A DNA stretch of 64,000 nucleotides from Kibdelosporangium persicum (GCF_013280595.1 NZ_JAAATY010000015.1:62001-126000), one strand, 5' to 3'; shown: positions 32,641 to 41,476, counted from the first letter of the stretch. The notes: generated from the sequence alone by a model not told the origin. Numbers and translations: made by a program.

Positions 32641-35600
32641 TTACCGGTCACGCACCAACCGCTGACCGACCAGTCGCAGCGCCTCGTCCTGGCACATCCC
32701 CGCACCCCGCCCGAAGGCGTCCGCGAACGCGTCTTCGCCGGTCAGCGCCTTGACGTCGGCCATCAGCCCGGTGGCTTCCGGGTCGACGGTCCTCGGCATG
32801 CCGCGGATCGCGGTGCTCGCGCCCAGCAGCAACGCCGCCAGCCACCCGTCGCCCGAACGCGCCGCCAGGCTCGCGAGGCCGGCCGCGGCCTTGGCCACGA
32901 ACGGCTGTGACCGGCTCGCCGTGGCGGCGGTGATCGCCTCTTCGTAATGGCGCCGGGAAGCGACGTCGTCGCCGTCCGTCTCGGCGAGCTTGGCCAGTGC
33001 GATCAGCACGCGCGCCTCGTACTCGCGGATACCGAACGGGCCGGTCGAGCACTTGCTCAGGGCGAGTTCCTGCAGCCGCCGCGCCTCCACCAGGTCGCCT
33101 CGCAGTCGCGCGATCTCGCCGAGGCCGCTGTAGGCCCACGCCAGGTGGTCACGCCTGCCGGAGCGCCGGGCCAACGTCACCGCCTGCTCGTAGTCGGCGC
33201 GTGCGGTGCCGAGGTCGCCGTGGCGAGCCAGGTTCTCCGCGCGGCGGCACAACAAGGACACGGTGTCGTCGATCGAGCCGAGCTGGCCGACCAGTTCCAT
33301 GGCCTCGGTGAGCACGGCCACGAACGCCTGCCGGTCGCCCCGGCTGTCGGCGAGGGTGATGAACCCGTCCAACGCCAGTACCAGGCCGAGACGGTCGCCG
33401 ACCTGCCGGAAACCCGCCAGTGCGCGCTCCAGGTCGCGCTCGCACTCGGCGATGTTGCCGTCGAACATGTGCAGCAGTCCGCGGCCGAGCTTGGTGAACG
33501 CGTCCGCCCACACGTCGTCGTCCAGCAACGGCCGCGCCGGTTCGCCTTCGGGTGGTCCCGTCGCGGCTGCCCACAGGAACGCGGTATGCGCTCGTCGCAG
33601 GGCGCCGCGCGGTTGGGTCATGCACTCTTCGGCGTGCTTGAGGTGGTCGTGCCACTCCGGCGCGTCGAGATCACCCCAGGCCGCGAGCAGCACGCAGAGC
33701 ACGTACTCCTCGTCGAGTTCGTCCGGCGGGTGCGTGCCGATCCTTTCGAGCAGCGCCACAGCCAGGGGCGCGGCCTGCCCGCGCAGCCCACGCAGGTACC
33801 AGTAGAGCGAGAACGCGCCGATCATGCGCAGTGCCAACGTGGTGTCGTTGGCGACCGCCCAACGCAGGGCCGCCTGGATGTTGCCGTGGTCGGCGTCCAA
33901 CCGGTCCAGCCACGCCACCTGTTCGGCGCGGCGCAGATGCGGATTGGCCGTTTCACCCAGCTCGTGGAAGTACTGGGCGTGCGCGGCTTCCAGAGGCTCG
34001 GTTCGCCGCTCGGCGCAGAACGCGCGGATGGTGTCCGCCATGCGGTAGCGGCCGCCCGCGTGCTCCACCAACGACTTGTCCACCAGGCCTGCCAGCAGTT
34101 CCGCCGTGCCGGGCACCTGGCAGACCTGCTCGGCGGCCGCCAGCGTGGCGCCGCCCGTGAAGACCGTCAGCCGGGCGGCGAGCTGTTGCTCCTGGGCGTC
34201 CAGCAGGTCCCAGCTCCACTCCACGGCGGCCCGGAGCGTCCGGTGCCGTGGGGCGGCGGTGCGGTCTCCGCGGGACAGCAGGGCGAACCGGTCGCCGAGA
34301 CGGGCCGCGATGTCGGTGATCTCCAGTGCGCGCAGCCTCGCCGCGGCCAGTTCGATGGCCAGCGGCATGCCGTCGAGAGCCGTGCAGATGCTCGCCACGG
34401 CTTCGGCGTTGTCCACGGTGATCCGGAATCCGGCGGACACGGCCGCGGCCCGGTCGGCGAACAGTTCCATGGCCTGCGCCGCGGGCAACGACGGCAGCGG
34501 GCAGAGGCGTTCGCCGGTGATGCCCAGCGCCTCCCGGCTCGTCGCCAGGATGTGCACGTCCGGGCACGCGTTGAGCAGCCGTCTCGTGAACGTCGCCGCT
34601 TCGTCGATCACGTGCTCGCAGTTGTCCAGGATCAGCAGGAGCCGCCGGTCCTCGACGGCGGCGATCACCCGGTCCACCGGGTCCTGGGCCGCCGAGGTCA
34701 GCAGGCCGGTGTCCCGGACGCCCAACGCCACCAGCGCGGCCTGGGGGATGTCAGCGCCGTGGGTCAGGGCCGCGAGGTCGGCGAAGCAGGTCTCCCTGGC
34801 CTGCTGTCCGGCTGCCTCGATGGCCAGCCGGGTCTTGCCCGCGCCGCCCGGCCCGGTGATCGTGACCAGTCTCGTCCTGGTGAAGAGGCCGGCGATCCGG
34901 CTCAGTTCCGGTGTGCGGCCGACAAAACTGGTCAGCTGGGCGGGGATGTTGGAGCGTGGCCGGGACTCGTCGCGCAGCAGCGCCAAGTGGATGGCGGCCA
35001 GCTCGGCGGACGGGTCCGCACCCAGTTCCTCAGCCAGCAGGCGCCGAGCGTTCTCGTACTCCGCGAGGGCTTCGGCGGTGCGACCGGCGGCGTGCAGCGC
35101 GAGCATCAGTTGACCGCGTGGACGCTCGCGCAACGGGTGCCGTTCGATGTGCGCACGCAGTTCGGGGATCAACGCGGTGTGCTCGCCGAGCGCGAGCCGG
35201 GCGTCGGCCAGGTCCTCGGCCGCGGAAAGCCTGAGCTCCTCCAGCCTGGGGTCAGGCAGGGGGAGTGGGCCACGCCAGAGGGCCATGGCCTGGGTGAGCG
35301 TGCCGGCCGCTGTGCGGGCGTCGCCGTTGGCGAGCGCTTGTGCACCCTGGCGGGCGAGGTGCTCGAACTGGTGCGCGTCCACGGTCAGCGGGTCGACCGC
35401 GAGCCGGTAGCCGCTCGGGTGGAACTCGATCAGGCCGTCCGGCAGGCCCCGGCGCAACCGGGACACCTGGGACTGCAAGGCGTTCGCGGCGCCGTTCGGC
35501 GGTTCGTCGCCGTACAGGCCGGTCAGCAGGCGGCCGACCGAGACGACCTTGCCGGCGTCCAGCAGGAGCAGGGTGAGCAGCGCGCGTTGCCTCGGCCCGC

Positions 35601-35664
35601 CGACCGGGATCGATTCGCCTTGCGCCGAAACGATTTCGACGTCCCCCAGGATGCCGAACCGCAC
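32641..35664 (-). CDS. SARP/AfsR-like regulator: winged helix, BTAD, ATPase, TPR
   Basis: A 1007-residue cytoplasmic regulator. Residues 1-95 form an OmpR-type winged helix (VRFGILGDVEIVSAQGES start), 96-235 a BTAD all-helical domain typical of SARP activators. The ATPase module has GPGGAGKT (271-278) and LLLILD (342-347) and the ATSREALGITGE element seen in LuxR/AfsR-type STAND ATPases. The remainder consists of helical TPR-like repeats. GTG 35664 overlaps the hxlR-type gene's TAG by one base (TAGTG); the frame is open to 35823 but this is shadow. Such regulators often switch on secondary metabolism; target not known. Confidence 0.93.
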   Translation of the reverse strand: MRFGILGDVEIVSAQGESIPVGGPRQRALLTLLLLDAGKVVSVGRLLTGLYGDEPPNGAANALQSQVSRLRRGLPDGLIEFHPSGYRLAVDPLTVDAHQFEHLARQGAQALANGDARTAAGTLTQAMALWRGPLPLPDPRLEELRLSAAEDLADARLALGEHTALIPELRAHIERHPLRERPRGQLMLALHAAGRTAEALAEYENARRLLAEELGADPSAELAAIHLALLRDESRPRSNIPAQLTSFVGRTPELSRIAGLFTRTRLVTITGPGGAGKTRLAIEAAGQQARETCFADLAALTHGADIPQAALVALGVRDTGLLTSAAQDPVDRVIAAVEDRRLLLILDNCEHVIDEAATFTRRLLNACPDVHILATSREALGITGERLCPLPSLPAAQAMELFADRAAAVSAGFRITVDNAEAVASICTALDGMPLAIELAAARLRALEITDIAARLGDRFALLSRGDRTAAPRHRTLRAAVEWSWDLLDAQEQQLAARLTVFTGGATLAAAEQVCQVPGTAELLAGLVDKSLVEHAGGRYRMADTIRAFCAERRTEPLEAAHAQYFHELGETANPHLRRAEQVAWLDRLDADHGNIQAALRWAVANDTTLALRMIGAFSLYWYLRGLRGQAAPLAVALLERIGTHPPDELDEEYVLCVLLAAWGDLDAPEWHDHLKHAEECMTQPRGALRRAHTAFLWAAATGPPEGEPARPLLDDDVWADAFTKLGRGLLHMFDGNIAECERDLERALAGFRQVGDRLGLVLALDGFITLADSRGDRQAFVAVLTEAMELVGQLGSIDDTVSLLCRRAENLARHGDLGTARADYEQAVTLARRSGRRDHLAWAYSGLGEIARLRGDLVEARRLQELALSKCSTGPFGIREYEARVLIALAKLAETDGDDVASRRHYEEAITAATASRSQPFVAKAAAGLASLAARSGDGWLAALLLGASTAIRGMPRTVDPEATGLMADVKALTGEDAFADAFGRGAGMCQDEALRLVGQRLVRDR

Positions 35665-36005
35665 TAGTCGCCCCGCTCCAGCGCCTCGATGGTGGCCTGG
35701 TGCCGCTCGCCCCACTCGCCGAGCGGCGTCATCGCCTTGATCAGCGACTGGCCGAAGCCGGTGAGCGAGTACTCGACCTTCGGCGGAACCTGGTGGTACA
35801 GCTCGCGATGCAGCAGACCGCACTTCTCCAGTTCACGCAGCTGCAGGATGAGCACCCGCTCGGAGATGCCGGCCACCCGGCGGCGCAGCTCGCCGAAGCG
35901 CAGCGGGCCGTCGATCAGCTCCCAGAGGACGAGGGCCTTCCACTTGCCGCCCATGATGTCCAGCGCGGCATCCAGCCCGCACGTGTACGTGCGCCGCTTC
36001 AGCAC
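35664..36005 (-). CDS. HxlR-family winged-helix transcriptional regulator
   Basis: A 113-residue regulator. TYTCGLDAALDIMGGKWKALVLWELIDGPLRFGELRR is the classic HxlR N-terminus with a redox- or aldehyde-reactive Cys at position 9; GISERVLILQLRELEKCGLLHRE forms the recognition helices and the wing. GTG 36005 follows AAGGGGGA. It is divergent from an imine-reductase-like gene, the usual arrangement for HxlR proteins, and its stop overlaps the SARP-type gene, so the two regulators are cotranslated. Confidence 0.92.
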   Translation of the reverse strand: MLKRRTYTCGLDAALDIMGGKWKALVLWELIDGPLRFGELRRRVAGISERVLILQLRELEKCGLLHRELYHQVPPKVEYSLTGFGQSLIKAMTPLGEWGERHQATIEALERGD

Positions 36006-36023
36006 CGGTCCCCCTTACAAAAA

Positions 36024-36051
36024 TGTCGGTACCCGGCAAAATTGTAGGTAC
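36024..36051. promoter_or_regulatory. Candidate HxlR operator: direct repeats of TGTMGGTAC
   Basis: TGTCGGTAC (36024-36032) and TGTAGGTAC (36043-36051) are direct repeats 19 bp apart, about two helical turns, in the AT-richer gap between the divergent hxlR-type and imine-reductase-like genes. A weaker third copy, TGTCTGTAA, starts at 36062. HxlR proteins commonly bind two such half-site pairs; binding here is inferred. Confidence 0.5.
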
Positions 36052-36087
36052 TTGAAGGAATGTCTGTAAAGCGGCCATGATCGCGGC

Positions 36088-36930
36088 ATGGATCAACGGA
36101 CATCGGTCACCGTCGTCGGACTCGGCTCAATGGGCAGGGCGTTGGCGGAGGCGTTCCGCGAAGCGGGGCATCCGGCAACCGGCTGGAATCGGACGCCCGG
36201 CCGGGCGGAGTACCAGGTCGAATCGATTTCCTCGGCCGTGTCGGCGAGCCCGCTCGTGATCGCCTGCCTGACGACGTATTCGGCCACCCGGTCGGTGCTC
36301 GAACCCGCCGATCTCACCGGCCGTACCCTGGTCACGCTGAATTCCGGCGACCCGGCGGGAGCCCGGGAAACGGCCGCCTGGGCCGAGGAACGCGGGGCGG
36401 CGTACTTGGACGGAGCGGTGAAGAACGTTCCCGCGGCGGTCGGCGCTCCGGACACCTTGGTGTACTACAGCGGCCCTCAAGCCGTTTACGACAAGTATTA
36501 TCCGGTGCTTCGGGTTCTGGGCGGCGACACCGTTTATCTGGGCCCTTCGGTGGATTTGGCGGCGTTGTACGAAATGGCCGTCGGCGGGACATTGCTGCCC
36601 GCGTTGATGGGATTCTTCCAGGGCGCGGCGATGGTCACCGCACGTGGGCTGCCCGCGCAGAGCATGGTCGGGTTCACGGCGAAGTGGCTGGAGATGATCG
36701 CGTCCGTCCTGCCGACGCTGGCGGCGGAGATCGACTCGGGCGACTACGGCGATCCGGCGTCCGCGGTGGGCCTCTTCGAGGAAGGCATCGCCCACGAGCT
36801 GTCGGTGGCGGCCGAGTTCGGCATCGACGTGTCCTGGCAGTCGGGCATGCACGAGGTGATCCGCCGCGCGGTGGAGCGCGGGCACCGTGGCGACAGCATC
36901 TCGGCGCTGATCGAGGTGCTCCGGAAATGA
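36088..36930 (+). CDS. NAD(P)-dependent oxidoreductase, imine-reductase-like (6PGDH fold)
   Basis: A 280-residue protein. The N-terminal Rossmann fold has VVGLGSMGRALAEAF; the following NRTP suggests NADPH preference. The C-terminal all-helical part (DLAALYEMAVGGTLLPALMGFFQGAAM) matches the interlocking dimer domain of imine reductases/beta-hydroxyacid dehydrogenase relatives. The natural substrate of most such enzymes is unknown. It is probably controlled by the divergent HxlR-type regulator. Confidence 0.88.
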   Translation: MDQRTSVTVVGLGSMGRALAEAFREAGHPATGWNRTPGRAEYQVESISSAVSASPLVIACLTTYSATRSVLEPADLTGRTLVTLNSGDPAGARETAAWAEERGAAYLDGAVKNVPAAVGAPDTLVYYSGPQAVYDKYYPVLRVLGGDTVYLGPSVDLAALYEMAVGGTLLPALMGFFQGAAMVTARGLPAQSMVGFTAKWLEMIASVLPTLAAEIDSGDYGDPASAVGLFEEGIAHELSVAAEFGIDVSWQSGMHEVIRRAVERGHRGDSISALIEVLRK

Positions 36931-36943
36931 GCCGGAACCGACT

Positions 36944-36957
36944 CGAACGAGTGTTCG
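36944..36957. promoter_or_regulatory. LexA/SOS box upstream of the AlkB-family gene
   Basis: CGAACGAGTGTTCG matches the Gram-positive SOS box GAAC-N4-GTTC exactly and is embedded in a longer palindrome (36941-36960, ACTCGAAC...GTTCGAGT). It lies 9 bp before a likely -10 hexamer TACTGT (36966-36971), where LexA would block transcription. Confidence 0.7.
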
Positions 36958-36979
36958 AGTCCGGTGTACTGTGGTCGGC

Positions 36980-37594
36980 GTGCAGGGTTCACTCTTCGAC
37001 ATGGCCGACACCATCGGTCTGCGCCCGCTTGACGGCGTCCAGCGCACGATGCTGAGCCACGGCGCCTGGGTCGACCTCCTGCCCGGCTGGCTGACCGGCG
37101 CGGACGAGCTGTTCACGCGCCTGGCGGCAGACGTGCCGTGGTACGCCGAACGACGCCAGATGTACGACCGCGTCGTGGCCGTACCGCGCCTACTGTGCTT
37201 CTATGCCGAGCGCGACGCCTTACCGCACCCCGTGTTGGACGACGCCCGCACCGCGCTGACCCAGCACTATGCGGCGGAACTCCGAGAGCCGTTCCGTACT
37301 GCCGGACTCTGCTACTACCGCGACGGCCGCGACAGCGTCGCCTGGCACGGCGACCGCATCGGCCGAGGCGCCACCGAGGACACCATGGTCGCGATCCTGT
37401 CCGTCGGCGACGCCCGCGGCCTGTGGTTACGCCCGCACGGCGGCGGCGAAACCGTCAAGTTCTCCGTCGGCCACGGCGACTTGCTGGTGATGGGCGGCTC
37501 CTGTCAGCGCACCTGGGAACACGCGGTCCCCAAGAGCACGAAAGCGGTCGGCCCACGAATCAGCATCCAGTTCCGCCCCCAAGGCGTCCGCTGA
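36980..37594 (+). CDS. AlkB-family 2-oxoglutarate/Fe(II) dioxygenase
   Basis: A 204-residue enzyme expected to repair alkylated DNA or RNA by oxidative demethylation. The iron ligands are His123 and Asp125 (WHGDR) and His181 (WEHAVPKS), and the 2-oxoglutarate Arg residues are in GPRISIQFRP. With the -10 TACTGT ending at 36971, transcription would begin about 36978-36980, so GTG 36980 is probably a leaderless start (product QGSLFDM...); GTG 36971 would add three residues. A LexA-type box precedes it. It contains two rare TTA Leu codons (37220 and 37427). Confidence 0.92.
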   Translation: MQGSLFDMADTIGLRPLDGVQRTMLSHGAWVDLLPGWLTGADELFTRLAADVPWYAERRQMYDRVVAVPRLLCFYAERDALPHPVLDDARTALTQHYAAELREPFRTAGLCYYRDGRDSVAWHGDRIGRGATEDTMVAILSVGDARGLWLRPHGGGETVKFSVGHGDLLVMGGSCQRTWEHAVPKSTKAVGPRISIQFRPQGVR

Positions 37595-37624
37595 CACCCG
37601 TGCGCGGGTTGGTGTGAAGACAAT

Positions 37625-37657
37625 GATGCCCTCAACGCCGGGGGCGTCGGGGGCATC
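37625..37657. terminator. Two-part terminator hairpin between convergent genes
   Basis: GATGCCC (37625-37631) pairs with GGGCATC (37651-37657), and inside it ACGCC pairs with GGCGT around GGG. It sits between the AlkB-family gene (ends 37594) and the UspA-like gene (ends 37667). Confidence 0.5.
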
Positions 37658-37666
37658 GGAGTGGGC

Positions 37667-38476
37667 CTAAGGTCTGACGACCAACACCGGGCAAGGGGAC
37701 AGGTGTAGTGCGGTCCGCGTGATGGGGGAGAGCCGGCCGGGCTGGCTGCCTGGGCCCATCACCAGGAGGTCGCTGCGCGTGCACGTCTCCACGGCCTCGT
37801 GCGGGCGGCTCCGGACCAGGTGCAGGCTGGGCGTCAGCGTCGGCGCGAGTTTGCCGACCAGGCGGCGCGCGCGGTCCAGCACGTCGTTGGGATTCGTGGA
37901 CTCTGCCGCCACAGCCCGGGGGCCGGGCAGCGGCCACGCGTGCACGATGCGCAGGCCGTCGCGATAACGCGTGGCGATCTCGGTGGCGCGGCGGATGACG
38001 ACTTCGTCATGTTGGCCGCCGATCGCCGCTGTCACCCAGCCGTGTTCGGCGCGGACGGCTCGTGGCTCTCCGCGCACGACCACCGTGTCGCACCGGCTGC
38101 GGCTCACCACGGGGAGGACGAGGTGACCGACGCCGAGGTTGTGGTGGCCGTGCCCGTGGTGGCCGAGCACCAGCAGGTCCGTCTCCGCGCTCGCGGTCAG
38201 CAGCGTGTGTTCCGGGGTGTCGTCCGAGGTCGTCACCGAGGCGTGCAGCCAGCGGTAGACGTCGAGCCGGCGGGCGATTGCATGGTCATCGCTGGTTTTC
38301 GCCGAATAGACCTTCAGTCCGGCGTTCACCAGCCAGGCGTGCCGCAGCGCCCACTCCAGCGCGGCGTCACCCCAGGTCGATCCGTCTGTGCCGATCGTGA
38401 CACGGGAGCGGTGCCGTGCGGACGATTGCTGTGCCGGAACGGCCACTGCGGGCGTCACGGCCGAGGTAGCTGTCAT
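37667..38476 (-). CDS. Tandem universal stress protein (UspA family)
   Basis: A 269-residue protein with two Usp domains. Domain 1 (about 25-140) has VTIGTDGSTWGDAALEWALRHA and LLVLGHHGHGHHNLGVGHLVLPVV, the ATP-binding G-2x-G-9x-G(S/T) type loop; domain 2 (about 145-268) has WVTAAIGGQHDEVVIRRATEIA and LLVMGPGSQPGRLSPITRTAL, more degenerate. ATG 38476 has AGGAGG upstream; the longer frame to 38515 is unlikely. It is divergent from the TPR gene. Confidence 0.9.
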   Translation of the reverse strand: MTATSAVTPAVAVPAQQSSARHRSRVTIGTDGSTWGDAALEWALRHAWLVNAGLKVYSAKTSDDHAIARRLDVYRWLHASVTTSDDTPEHTLLTASAETDLLVLGHHGHGHHNLGVGHLVLPVVSRSRCDTVVVRGEPRAVRAEHGWVTAAIGGQHDEVVIRRATEIATRYRDGLRIVHAWPLPGPRAVAAESTNPNDVLDRARRLVGKLAPTLTPSLHLVRSRPHEAVETCTRSDLLVMGPGSQPGRLSPITRTALHLSPCPVLVVRP

Positions 38477-38670
38477 CGAGCCTCCTGAACTGGCCCCAGG
38501 AATGCCGCGGTCCACGGTAGTCCTGTCGGAATCCTAGCGATAGGGCCGGATGCGTGTTCGACCCGATCGGTCAATAGTCCAACGTGGACTTTTCCGCGAG
38601 GTTGCCCGCCGTTTACGGTCCGCACACGGTGGCAACTCCTTAGAGGGACGACCCCCACTTTGGAGGTGTC

Positions 38671-39618
38671 ATGTACCGGAGCCGTCCGGCTGGTGCACCG
38701 GCCCGAATCGGGATCGCGGACGTCGAGGGCGTCGAACAGGCGGCCCGCGAGTTCAGAGCGTTGGACTACCAGTACGGCGGCGGCAGTTGCCACCGCTCGG
38801 TGTTGTCGAGGCTGCCGAAGGCCCGAGCACTGCTGGGGGCAACGGTGCCGGTCCGGCTGACCCGCAGGCTCGACACGGCGGTGGCCGACATGCACAACGT
38901 CGCGGGCTGGACCTTGTTCGACAGCGGCTCGATCACCGAAGCCCTGCACCACTTCGCGGCCGCACTGGATCTCGCCACGCGCGCGGGCAACAAGGAACTG
39001 GTGTCTAACGTCCACTATCGGATCGGGCGGGTGCACCTGCACCACAACTCCGCCGGGCAGGCCCTCTGGGAGTTCGAGCGCGGGCTGCGGGCCGCGCGGG
39101 CGGCCAACAGCACGCTCGCCGCGGCGATCCTGTCGGCCAACCAGGCGTGGGCGTACGCCAAACTCGGCCGTGCCGAGGAGGCGGTCGCCGCGCTGGCGAC
39201 GACGCGCAACGAGTTCGAGGCCGCGGACCTCAGCACGGTCCCCAGCTGGGCGGCGTTCTTCACGGAGACTGACATGACCGCGACGATGGGCTCGGTCTAC
39301 ACCGACCTGGCCCGGTTCGTGGACGCCCGCTTCGCCAAGCGCGCGGTGCCCTCGCTGGAGGTGGCGATCCGGTCGTACGGTGACAGGATGGCCCGCAGCC
39401 GGGCGTTCTGCCTGATTTCGTTGGCGGTCAACCGACTGCTGCTGCATGACGTCGACACGGCGGTGGACATCGGCCGGGACGCGTTGGTACACGGGCGTTC
39501 CGTCAAGTCCAGCAGGCTCCGGGACCGCCTTGCCCCGCTGGAGAACGAGGCGCGCCGGTGGAGCGGCGCGGACGAGCTGACCTACGAGATCCGGACGATG
39601 ATGCCTGCCGCGTCATAA
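38671..39618 (+). CDS. TPR-repeat protein resembling the sensor half of HTH/TPR regulators
   Basis: A 315-residue soluble all-helical protein with TPR-like pairs (ADMHNVAGWTLFDSGSITEALHHFAAAL; NVHYRIGRVHLHHNSAGQALWEFERGL; LSANQAWAYAKLGRAEEAVAAL). It looks like the C-terminal part of XRE-HTH/TPR regulators common in actinomycetes but has no DNA-binding domain, and none is in frame upstream. ATG 38671 follows TTGGAGGTG, so it is probably a complete gene. It overlaps the convergent DUF3800-like gene by 6 bp. Confidence 0.8.
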   Translation: MYRSRPAGAPARIGIADVEGVEQAAREFRALDYQYGGGSCHRSVLSRLPKARALLGATVPVRLTRRLDTAVADMHNVAGWTLFDSGSITEALHHFAAALDLATRAGNKELVSNVHYRIGRVHLHHNSAGQALWEFERGLRAARAANSTLAAAILSANQAWAYAKLGRAEEAVAALATTRNEFEAADLSTVPSWAAFFTETDMTATMGSVYTDLARFVDARFAKRAVPSLEVAIRSYGDRMARSRAFCLISLAVNRLLLHDVDTAVDIGRDALVHGRSVKSSRLRDRLAPLENEARRWSGADELTYEIRTMMPAAS

Positions 39619-40356
39619 CAAGCGGCTCGCGGAATCGTTCCAGACGGACGCCGGGTCGACGTACGGCCGGAGCGCCTCGACGAGTTCGCTGTCACCGTGG
39701 CCGTTGAGCTCGTCCGACGCGATCCGGCGGGCCACGCCCGCGAGGAAGTCCGCGATCTGCACGCGTGCGTCGTCACGGGAATCGACGAACCGCACGCCGG
39801 CCAGCCGGTCGCCGAGGATCTGCCCGAGCAGGCCGATCCGGTGCTCGGTCAACAGGTTCTGCTGGTCGTGCACGATGGCGACCGGCCCGTCCGTACCCCA
39901 CTGGCGCACGGCCCGCACGATCGCCGGGATGTGCAGATCCAGATGATCACGGTGAGCGTCCCGAAGCACAGCGTTGTAACTCCGCAGCACGGAGCGGTCC
40001 GCGTGGTAGATCGTGGCCGCGTCCAGGTGTGGTTCGAGCAGTTCGGCGACCTTGCCCGCGACAAAAAGGGCTTTGTCCGTCAGGTGCACTCTGGCATGTC
40101 CGAGGATCGGCCCGTCCTGGCCGAGCAACCAGAGCAGGACCGCCCGGTGCTTTTCGCGCAGCAGGTGATTCGCCTTGTACTCCAAGGCGGGTGAGCGTAT
40201 TCGTTCGCGTAACCGGAGAACGCACTCCTGGGCGGATTCGGGCGGAAGCAGGACGCTGGCGTGCGCGAAAACGTCGGTTGTCGCGTCGATGAGATTGCCG
40301 CCCTCCGAGCCGGACTCGTCGCAGGCGACCTCGACAGTGAACCCGTTCCCGCGCAT
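39613..40356 (-). CDS. DUF3800-like protein
   Basis: A 247-residue protein whose start (ATG 40356, GGAGG upstream) gives VACDESGSEGGNL, similar to the DESG motif of DUF3800 proteins, a family with an RNase-H-like fold; an acidic-His pattern continues with VAIVHDQQNLLTEHR and RFVDSRDDARVQIADFLAGVARR, the last Asp being typical. Catalytic activity is unproven for the family, which often occurs with mobile or defence genes. It follows the substrate-binding-like gene by 19 bp on the same strand. Confidence 0.75.
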   Translation of the reverse strand: MRGNGFTVEVACDESGSEGGNLIDATTDVFAHASVLLPPESAQECVLRLRERIRSPALEYKANHLLREKHRAVLLWLLGQDGPILGHARVHLTDKALFVAGKVAELLEPHLDAATIYHADRSVLRSYNAVLRDAHRDHLDLHIPAIVRAVRQWGTDGPVAIVHDQQNLLTEHRIGLLGQILGDRLAGVRFVDSRDDARVQIADFLAGVARRIASDELNGHGDSELVEALRPYVDPASVWNDSASRLL

Positions 40357-40375
40357 GGGCGGCCTCCGTGCGTTC

Positions 40376-41476
40376 TCAGCCGGCGTGCCGAACCCGGAAA
40401 CGGCCGGGTTCCGCCGGATCCCGGTCCACGACCTGGACCGGCGGCCAGGCCCATTGCCGGACGCTGATGCCGGGCGGGCGAGAGAACCGAATCTGCCCGC
40501 GAGTGCCTTCGACCGCAACACGCGACCAGGATTCGGCGATGCGCGCCCGATCCGTGCCGTGCTTACGGAGAACATCGGCGAGAACCACGACCGTGTCGTA
40601 GCCCTCGAACGCGACGAAGGAGGGCGCTTCCGCCAGCCGCTCACGCAGGGCCGTCCCGACTCGTGCGCCGAGCGTGCTGAGGCGCTCGGGCAGGTAGCGC
40701 AGGAACGGGACGGCGGCGCCGTCGTCGCCCAGCGACTCCGCCCAGTCGGCGAACTCCGGTTGCCCCGCCGGAGCACCGATCAGGATTTCGGCAAGGCGCT
40801 GGTCACGGCGGACCGACTTGACGATCGGCACGGCCGGTTCGGGGAAACCGACCAGCAGCAGGACTGCGGTCGCGTGGTTGTCGGCGAGTTCGTCGCACAA
40901 GGCCGCGGGAGTCAGAGCGCGCGCATCGAGTTCGGTCACGGTGCCGCCGCGTGCCGTGACGTAGTCCCGGAGGATGCCGGTTCCTGACGCCCAGTAGACA
41001 CTTGGTTCGGTCGCCACGGCGATCCGGCGGTGGCCCGCGCCGAGCAGGAAGTCCGCGTAGATCCGCCAGCCGTGTGACTGCGCCGGGGCGAGGCGCGCGA
41101 CCCATTCCGTCGGCTGTTCGGTGAGCGCGTCGAGAACCGCCGACGAGCACAGGAACGGCACGCCGAGCGCGTCGGCCCTGGCGGCAGCGGCGCGAGCGAC
41201 GACGCTGTGATACTCCCCGGCCACCGCCACCACGCCCAGCCGGACCAGGTCGTCCACCGCCGCGGTGGCGTTCCCCGGGTCAGCGGCGGTGTCCCGGACC
41301 ACCAGCTCGAGCGGCCTTCCGTCGATCCCGCCCGCGTCGTTCACCTCGCCGGCGGCCAGCTCCAGGCCGGCCAGCAGGTGCCTGCCCGCCTCCACCCAGC
41401 CGGGCCGGGTCAGCGGAACAAGAGCACCGATCCGGACGGCTGGTCGCGGCCCGGGCCGCGATGGTGGCGCGTTCAT
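40376..41476 (-). CDS. Type 1 periplasmic-binding-fold protein lacking a signal peptide
   Basis: A 366-residue protein of the branched-chain amino-acid/urea binding family (Peripla_BP_6-like): VRIGALVPLTRPGWVEAGRHLLAGLELAAGEVNDAGGIDGRPLELVVRD is the canonical N-terminus of the mature domain, followed by VAVAGEYHSVVARAAAARADALGVPFL. The protein begins directly with a short Pro/Arg leader and has no signal peptide or lipobox, so it should stay in the cytoplasm. No permease or ATPase gene is nearby; its partner may be the following DUF3800-like gene. Confidence 0.85.
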   Translation of the reverse strand: MNAPPSRPGPRPAVRIGALVPLTRPGWVEAGRHLLAGLELAAGEVNDAGGIDGRPLELVVRDTAADPGNATAAVDDLVRLGVVAVAGEYHSVVARAAAARADALGVPFLCSSAVLDALTEQPTEWVARLAPAQSHGWRIYADFLLGAGHRRIAVATEPSVYWASGTGILRDYVTARGGTVTELDARALTPAALCDELADNHATAVLLLVGFPEPAVPIVKSVRRDQRLAEILIGAPAGQPEFADWAESLGDDGAAVPFLRYLPERLSTLGARVGTALRERLAEAPSFVAFEGYDTVVVLADVLRKHGTDRARIAESWSRVAVEGTRGQIRFSRPPGISVRQWAWPPVQVVDRDPAEPGRFRVRHAG

